From: Acidobacteriota bacterium
Lineage (GTDB): Bacteria > Acidobacteriota > Terriglobia > UBA7540
DNA: 10,572 nt
Direction of reading: 5' to 3'
NCBI GenBank assembly: GCA_003171295.1
Contig: PMYF01000373.1
Coordinates: forward strand, 545-11,116
A program made the translations under genes and the position numbers. The notes under the pieces were generated by a model. It did no database searches. It worked only from the letters and a program-made list of their open reading frames with translations, and was not told the DNA's origin. Positions 6,622 through 10,572 of this stretch are shown here, piece after piece (the stretch's first letter is position 1; every line of letters begins with the position of its first letter).

Positions 6622-6727
6622 AGTTATCAGTTCTCAGCATTCACCTGGGACTTTAATGGCCCGATGTGCAGGCGGGATAGGCACACCCGAATGGCCGCGG
6701 TCAACTGATGGCTGAGCACTGATAACT
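6622..6727. repeat. Inverted-repeat-flanked spacer between adaptor and pump genes
   Basis: The arm GTTATCAGTTCTCAGC (6623-6638) matches the reverse complement of 6711-6726 at 15 of 16 positions, and one further outward base also pairs. The right arm overlaps the TAG stop codon of the adaptor gene (6728-6726), so the element supplies the end of that gene. The interior of about 70 bases has no reading frame of note. Terminal inverted repeats around a short non-coding core suggest a small mobile repeat (MITE-like) or a long intercistronic hairpin that would adjust the adaptor-to-pump ratio. No target-site duplication is evident. Confidence 0.5.
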
Positions 6728-7907
6728 ATCTCTGCAGCGAATTGGCAAACTGCAGGAAAAGACTTCCGTCGGCGATGACCCGCTCGCCAGCCTGAAGTCC
6801 GCTCACGATCTGGGTTTTGTCGTCCTGACTTGCACCTATCGTGACCAGGCGCTCGCCAAATTCGTTGGGGCCTCGCGCCACATAGACGAACGGTTGATTC
6901 TCCGCATTCCGCAGCACGGCGGAATTCGCCACCAAGAGGGCGCCTTCGATCACGCCGGCACGGACCGTGGCGGTCACGTACATGTCCTTTTTCAGCTTCC
7001 CGCCAGGATTGTTGGTCTCAATGCGTACCTGCAATGTGCGCGAGGTAGCGTCGAGTGCGGCGCCAATATACGAAATGCGACCATGAAAAGTGGTCTCATA
7101 AGCGTCTGTCTGAATGTCCACGGGGTCGCCCGGGTGCACATAACCCAAATCGTGCTCATAGACATTGGCAAGTACCCACACGGTGCTCAGATTGGAAATC
7201 GTAAATACTTGCGTCGCACCCGCTTGAATGACTTGTCCCGGTGCGGCAAGGCGCTCCACCACCTCTCCAGCAATGGGCGCGAGCACGGGAACATCGGGCG
7301 AAGCCGTATCGGCCAGCGCGCGCTCCGGTTGGACTCCCAGCACCTTCAACGCCTGCTCCGCGGCCAGCAAATCAGCCTGCACCTGGTTGCGCATGGACTC
7401 AGCCTGCTGAAAATCTGCCAGAGCGATGGCATGGTGCGCGTACAGGTCATCCGCGCGCGAATAGCTCTTCCCAGCCAGGTCATAGGCATCGCGCGATTTT
7501 AGAAAATTGGTGCGCAGTTGGGCGAAATCCGGACTGCTCACATAGAGCAGGGGCTGACCCGCACGCACCACCTGGCCGGGAGAAACCAGAATTCGCGCCA
7601 CAGGCCCGCTGACCTGGGTAATGACGGGCGTCGTCTCAAAATTGTTGTAGGCGACCGACCCGGTCAGACGCAAAATGCGCGGCAGGCGCGTGGTTTCGAC
7701 GGTGACCACCTGCACGTGCGCCATCTGCTCTCGAGGGACGGTGAAGAGCTGGGCCTTCTGCTCGCCCATGGCGCTGGAACTGTAGGAGGTCGAGGGCGCG
7801 CTGGCGTCTGTGGCGCGACCGCTGCACCCGTTCAGAAAGAACACCCAGGGAACCAGCGCCAGACTGAGGCACGCAAGTTCGATAGGACCGGCGGACGAGC
7901 GTTTCAT
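6726..7907 (-). CDS. CzcB/CusB-like periplasmic adaptor (membrane fusion lipoprotein) of the RND efflux system
   Basis: A 393-residue membrane fusion protein that links the RND pump to the outer-membrane channel. The N-terminus is a lipoprotein signal with the lipobox LNGC, so Cys28 would be the lipidated anchor. The domain order is typical: N-terminal strand; first lipoyl half (about 95-125, VSGPVARILVSPGQVVRAG); alpha-helical hairpin (about 127-192, LRTNFLKSRDAYDLAGKSYS onward); second lipoyl half (207-240, VLAPIAGEVVERLAAPGQVI); then beta-barrel (TVWVLANVYEHDL) and membrane-proximal domain. I see no N-terminal Met/His metal-binding cluster like that of CusB. The ATG overlaps the stop of the channel gene in an ATGA arrangement, with AAGGA 7 bases upstream, which indicates translational coupling. 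The stop codon lies inside the inverted repeat that precedes the pump gene. Confidence 0.92.
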   Translation of the reverse strand: MKRSSAGPIELACLSLALVPWVFFLNGCSGRATDASAPSTSYSSSAMGEQKAQLFTVPREQMAHVQVVTVETTRLPRILRLTGSVAYNNFETTPVITQVSGPVARILVSPGQVVRAGQPLLYVSSPDFAQLRTNFLKSRDAYDLAGKSYSRADDLYAHHAIALADFQQAESMRNQVQADLLAAEQALKVLGVQPERALADTASPDVPVLAPIAGEVVERLAAPGQVIQAGATQVFTISNLSTVWVLANVYEHDLGYVHPGDPVDIQTDAYETTFHGRISYIGAALDATSRTLQVRIETNNPGGKLKKDMYVTATVRAGVIEGALLVANSAVLRNAENQPFVYVARGPNEFGERLVTIGASQDDKTQIVSGLQAGERVIADGSLFLQFANSLQR

Positions 7908-9259
7908 GGCAAATTCCTTGTTCCTGCAGCTTCTTTCAATTGCTCAACCGAGAGCATGTAGCTGGCCAGCGCCTGGCGATAGGCAAGCTGGGTGGCGCGA
8001 TAGCTGCGCTCCGCGTCCAGAAAATCGAGCAGGCTGGCCGCGCCGCGCTTGTAGGCGTATTCGCTGATGTCGCGCGAGTCCTGGGCCTGCTGCAAGTACC
8101 CCGAAGTGTAAAGCTGCACAATCTGGTCGTTGGTCTGCATCGCCTGGTAAGAGTTCGCAACGTCCGTCAGCACGGTTTCGGAGGCCGCGGTCTGAAGTTC
8201 CTGCGACGCCGAAATGGCGTAGTGCGTGCGGGCAATCTCGCCCTGGTTGCGATCAAAAATGGGAATCTCGATATTGAGGGCGAAGCCGGCGCTATTCACG
8301 GCCGCGACGTGCGAGTAGTCGAGGCTGGTGGTCAAATTCCGCTTGCCGTTAGCCTTGGCCAGTTGGTACTGGCTCTGCGCGGCCGTTACCCCCTGCTGGG
8401 CGGCCAGGAGGTCAGGCCGTTGCTTGAGCGCCAGGGACTGCAAATCCTCCTGATTGCCGTGCAGAGGAGCATAGGCGAGCTCACCGATGACTTCATAATC
8501 GGCTGGGACCGATTCGTAGCCCACAAACTGGCGCAGGCTCGCGCGCGATTGCACCAGGGAAAGCTGCGCGGCCGAAACGTCAGTCTGGAACTGTAGCACT
8601 TGCAACTTGATTTTCAACAGGTCAGCCTCGCTGATCGCTCCTGCCTTGTACCGGGTATCACTGAGGTTGACCGTCTGCTCAAAGCTCGCCAGGTTCTGCT
8701 TGGCAAACTCCAGATTCGACTTGGCCAGCAGGACGCCGAAAAACTGCTGCGCCACGTTAAAGATCAGGCCACGCTCGGTGTCCTTCGCCTGGGAGCGGGT
8801 GACGGAGGTCGCGTCTCGTGCCGCAGCAATGCGGGCCTGGCGCTTGTGGCCGCGCTCAAAGGTGTAGCTGAGGCCCAGGTCGAATTCCGTGATGTTGTCA
8901 AGGGTGCTGGTGTTGAACTGGTGGGGGCTGAAGATGGGAACGAACAAGTCGTCATAGGTGAACACCGGGTTGGGGCGTATGGATGCGGTGATTTCCTCCG
9001 CCTGGCTCTGCAGAATCAGATTCTCCGCCGCCTTCAAGGCGTGATTGTGCGCGACCGCAAGCTGAATGGCCTGTTCAAGATCAATCCGTGACGATCGCGG
9101 TGCCTGCTGCGCCTCCGATGCCACACCCATTCCCGCCCAGGCCAGCAAGAGAATCGCCGCCCTCAAAAACCCCAAACGCCGCAGCGTTGAGAAAATGCAA
9201 TGGTCGTTCATCATCACAAGACCGCCATGGTCAAGGTTTCGATAAGAAATGCCCACCAC
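7904..9259 (-). CDS. TolC/CzcC-family outer-membrane efflux channel
   Basis: A 451-residue outer-membrane factor, the exit duct of the tripartite efflux complex. It has a signal peptide (Arg-rich LRRLGFLR, then AAILLLAWAGMGVA, cleavage near SEAQQ) and the two long repeats of the OEP family. The first opens IDLEQAIQLAVAHNHALKAA; the second begins near LQSLALKQRPDLLAAQQGV. The helical segments RYKAGAISEADLLKIKLQ and YKRGAASLLDFLDAERSY are characteristic of the two halves. Two adjacent GTG codons open the frame at 9259 with GAAGG 7 bases upstream. In-frame ATG codons at 9214 and 9211 would give a shorter, more standard signal peptide but have weak ribosome binding sites, so the start is uncertain by about 16 residues. 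The gene overlaps the adaptor gene by 4 bases. Length is usual for CzcC-like proteins. Confidence 0.91.
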   Translation of the reverse strand: MVGISYRNLDHGGLVMMNDHCIFSTLRRLGFLRAAILLLAWAGMGVASEAQQAPRSSRIDLEQAIQLAVAHNHALKAAENLILQSQAEEITASIRPNPVFTYDDLFVPIFSPHQFNTSTLDNITEFDLGLSYTFERGHKRQARIAAARDATSVTRSQAKDTERGLIFNVAQQFFGVLLAKSNLEFAKQNLASFEQTVNLSDTRYKAGAISEADLLKIKLQVLQFQTDVSAAQLSLVQSRASLRQFVGYESVPADYEVIGELAYAPLHGNQEDLQSLALKQRPDLLAAQQGVTAAQSQYQLAKANGKRNLTTSLDYSHVAAVNSAGFALNIEIPIFDRNQGEIARTHYAISASQELQTAASETVLTDVANSYQAMQTNDQIVQLYTSGYLQQAQDSRDISEYAYKRGAASLLDFLDAERSYRATQLAYRQALASYMLSVEQLKEAAGTRNLP

Positions 9260-9312
9260 TTACACGCCTTCGATGAGCCTATGGGTGATCCGGGGGAAAA
9301 CGGAAGGAAGCG

Positions 9313-9663
9313 TTAGATGAGGGGAGGAGCTCGACCATAGCTTATGGCCGGCCGCACCGAACGATATATGCCCTGAGTCAAGCACGGGGCCAAGGGAACC
9401 GAAACCGCCGGCTGAAAAACCGCTGTGGCAGTGGCAGGTTGAACCGCGCTATGGCGGACGATCTGGCACGCGGTGCAGGGCAGGCTGTTCCCTGCCGCAG
9501 GCGACTGTTGAGTGCCGCATCCGCTGACCCAGGGAGCATGCCACCGCGTTGCCGTCTCGCCATGGTGGTGGAGAATGGCCACGCATACCAGGTGGACCTG
9601 CAACAGAACCAGCGAGTAAACAGCGAGAGTGTACCCAAATCGGCGAATCAACCCAGCACGCAC
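9313..9663 (-). CDS. Small membrane-anchored His/Cys-rich protein heading the efflux gene set
   Basis: A 116-residue protein I cannot assign to a named family with certainty. A basic N-terminus (MRAGLIRRFG) precedes one hydrophobic segment (about 11-31) that could be a membrane anchor or uncleaved signal. Directly after it come His32-His34 (LHHHGE), then Cys49, a CTAC pair (Cys63 and Cys66) and Cys94. The rest is Ala/Pro/Val-rich with no clear secondary structure. The layout of one helix, a His cluster and CxxC recalls small metal-binding proteins near metal efflux genes, such as DUF2946-like proteins, but the resemblance is loose. The start is GTG, directly preceded in frame by a TAG four codons upstream; the AGGGGA ahead of it is rather close (3 bases). 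The channel gene starts 53 bases downstream, so it probably belongs to the same transcript. A role in periplasmic metal binding or delivery is inferred. Confidence 0.6.
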   Translation of the reverse strand: MRAGLIRRFGYTLAVYSLVLLQVHLVCVAILHHHGETATRWHAPWVSGCGTQQSPAAGNSLPCTACQIVRHSAVQPATATAVFQPAVSVPLAPCLTQGIYRSVRPAISYGRAPPLI

Positions 9664-9732
9664 AGTTCCCCTATTCTACAGGATATGGGGGCCCTAGGCA
9701 GGCCAAATTTCGCCTTCCCAAGATTCAGAAGA

Positions 9733-9762
9733 ATTAGACTGCGCTGGGGTGACCCTTGACAG
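9733..9762 (-). promoter_or_regulatory. Possible promoter for the efflux operon
   Basis: On the minus strand, CTGTCA (9762-9757, 4/6 to the -35 consensus) and TCTAAT (9738-9733, 5/6 to the -10) are separated by 18 bases. This would start transcription near 9726, about 60 bases before the His/Cys protein. A second TATAAT-like hexamer, TAGAAT, occurs just before the GTG start but has no -35 partner. Weak support. Confidence 0.35.
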
Positions 9763-9793
9763 GAGACGGCGGATCACTCTCCGGCGCCTCTAA

Positions 9794-9810
9794 ATTGATG
9801 CTCTATCAAT
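9794..9810. promoter_or_regulatory. Perfect inverted repeat ATTGAT-N5-ATCAAT, operator-like site upstream of the efflux operon
   Basis: ATTGAT (9794-9799) and its exact complement ATCAAT (9805-9810) flank a 5-base centre in the 234-base gap between lpxD and the efflux genes. The site is AT-rich within GC-rich flanks and has the size expected of a dimeric metalloregulator or other repressor operator. It lies about 30 bases upstream of the candidate -35. It matches no specific ArsR, MerR or Fur consensus that I could confirm. A short hairpin after lpxD is the alternative. The remainder of this gap shows no gene; a GC-rich palindrome TCCCGCGGGA at 9864-9873 lacks a T-tract. Confidence 0.4.
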
Positions 9811-9897
9811 CTATTAGGTTGCAGTCCCTGGCCGGCGGCTGAGGCGCGGACCTGGCGGGCGCTTCCCGCGGGAGGGGATTGCCTCGATCCCATGAGC

Positions 9898-10572
9898 CTA
9901 CCGCTCCATCTGCCGCGCCAGGCCCTTCACTTTTTCTGCCAGGTCATCGAGCCTCGCCAGGCGCGCGATGGTTCTCTTGAATTCGCTCATGGGGCGGCTG
10001 GGGGTGCCCCAGATGGTTGAGCCGCTGCGAACGATTTTGCCGGGAAGAACGCCTGCCTGGCCGCCTATCGTGACGCGGTCCTCAATGCGCACGTGATCCC
10101 CGATGCCGACCTGTCCGCCCATCACCACGTAGTCACCGATATCGACGCTCCCGGAAATTCCTGTCTGCGAAACGATGATGCAATGACGTCCGATCCTGAC
10201 ATTGTGAGCAATCTGAACCAGGTTGTCGATCTTCGTGCCCTGTCCGATCACCGTCGTGCCCAGCGAGCCGCGGTCCAGCGTGCTGTTGCTCCCGATCTCA
10301 ACATCATCCTCAATGATGATCTTTCCCAACTGCGGAAACTTCACATGCTTGCCCTCCGCGAAGACGTAGCCGAACCCGTCCGAGCCCACTACCACGCCCG
10401 CATGGAGCAGCACGCGGTCGCCAATCCGCGCGCCGGGATAAACGGTCACGCGCGGGTACAAAACGCAGCATGCACCCACCCACACGCCCTCGCCGAGAAA
10501 AACCCCGGGACCGAGCCGCGTGCCCAGCCCCACCCGGACTCCGCTTTCGATTACCACGTGCGCGCCCACCGA
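9898..10572 (-). CDS. lpxD: LpxD, UDP-3-O-acylglucosamine N-acyltransferase (C-terminal part, runs off the right edge)
   Basis: LpxD adds the second, amide-linked 3-hydroxyacyl chain to UDP-3-O-acylglucosamine in lipid A synthesis, in the cytoplasm, as a trimer. The 224 codons present cover the left-handed beta-helix and the C-terminal helix. Hexapeptide repeats run throughout (for example VRVGLGTRLGPGVFLG and VYPGARIGDRVLLHAG). The LpxD signatures GSDGFGY, then KFPQLGKIIIEDDVEIGSN, TLDRG, GTKIDNLVQIAHNVRIG and QTGISGS are all present, the His of AHNV corresponding to the catalytic base of E. coli LpxD. The C-terminus (LARLDDLAEKVKGL) is a coiled helix. The frame is open to the window edge, and the N-terminal uridine-binding domain (roughly 100 residues or more) lies outside. 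The presence of lpxD shows an LPS-bearing, Gram-negative host. No convincing terminator follows the TAG stop. Confidence 0.95.
   Translation of the reverse strand, partial: SVGAHVVIESGVRVGLGTRLGPGVFLGEGVWVGACCVLYPRVTVYPGARIGDRVLLHAGVVVGSDGFGYVFAEGKHVKFPQLGKIIIEDDVEIGSNSTLDRGSLGTTVIGQGTKIDNLVQIAHNVRIGRHCIIVSQTGISGSVDIGDYVVMGGQVGIGDHVRIEDRVTIGGQAGVLPGKIVRSGSTIWGTPSRPMSEFKRTIARLARLDDLAEKVKGLARQMER

Noticed and set aside
7940..8596. Plus-strand frames opposite the TolC-like gene (7940-8596 and 8600-9091)
   Set aside because: They are shadows of the channel gene; no ribosome binding site or domain supports them.
9439..9759. Plus-strand frame overlapping the small His/Cys protein
   Set aside because: It lacks hydrophobic pattern or motifs and is antisense to a frame that has a plausible anchor, metal-ligand residues and operon position.
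9756..9761. Perfect TTGACA on the plus strand
   Set aside because: No -10 hexamer lies 15-19 bases downstream, and no plus-strand gene follows.

Overview
The window is GC-rich chromosomal DNA from a Gram-negative bacterium. It encodes lipid A biosynthesis (lpxD), a TolC-type outer-membrane channel and periplasmic proteins with signal peptides. The style of the proteins (UvrA N-terminus, LTxxQ protein, DsbA-like proteins with a DsbC-like front module, CzcA-type pump) recalls Acidobacteriota. That placement is an impression from protein style, not a proven assignment. All nine supported genes read on the minus strand, so transcription runs from high to low coordinates.

Layout in transcription order. 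The 3' two-thirds of lpxD enters from the right edge (10572-9898). A 234-base gap (9897-9664) holds a small perfect inverted repeat and a weak promoter candidate. Then comes a metal-efflux set: a small membrane-anchored His/Cys protein (9663-9313), a TolC/CzcC-like outer-membrane channel (9259-7904), a CzcB/CusB-like lipoprotein adaptor (7907-6726, overlapping the channel gene by 4 bases), and a 1026-residue heavy-metal RND pump (6598-3518). A spacer flanked by inverted repeats lies between adaptor and pump. Two paralogous secreted DsbA-fold proteins with CPTC active sites follow (3417-2305 and 2124-1231), then a Spy/CpxP-like LTxxQ protein with a His/Gly-rich tail (1101-457). After a large imperfect palindrome (345-448) and a good sigma70-type promoter (284-312), the 5' end of uvrA runs off the left edge (185-1).

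How the genes may work together. Channel, adaptor and pump would form a tripartite proton-driven efflux complex spanning both membranes, most likely for divalent metal cations. The pump keeps the CzcA-type Asp/Asp/Glu proton-relay pattern and appears to lack the CusA methionine cluster. The two thiol oxidoreductases and the Spy-like chaperone would act in the same periplasm, where metal and thiol damage occurs. The seven-gene run therefore looks like an envelope metal/thiol-stress locus between two housekeeping genes. No regulator gene is visible.

The most unusual feature is the architecture of the two DsbA-like proteins. Each has an N-terminal module resembling the DsbC/DsbG dimerisation domain, present once in the 297-residue protein and twice in tandem in the 370-residue protein. 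I found no tRNA, rRNA, CRISPR array, transposase or phage gene.
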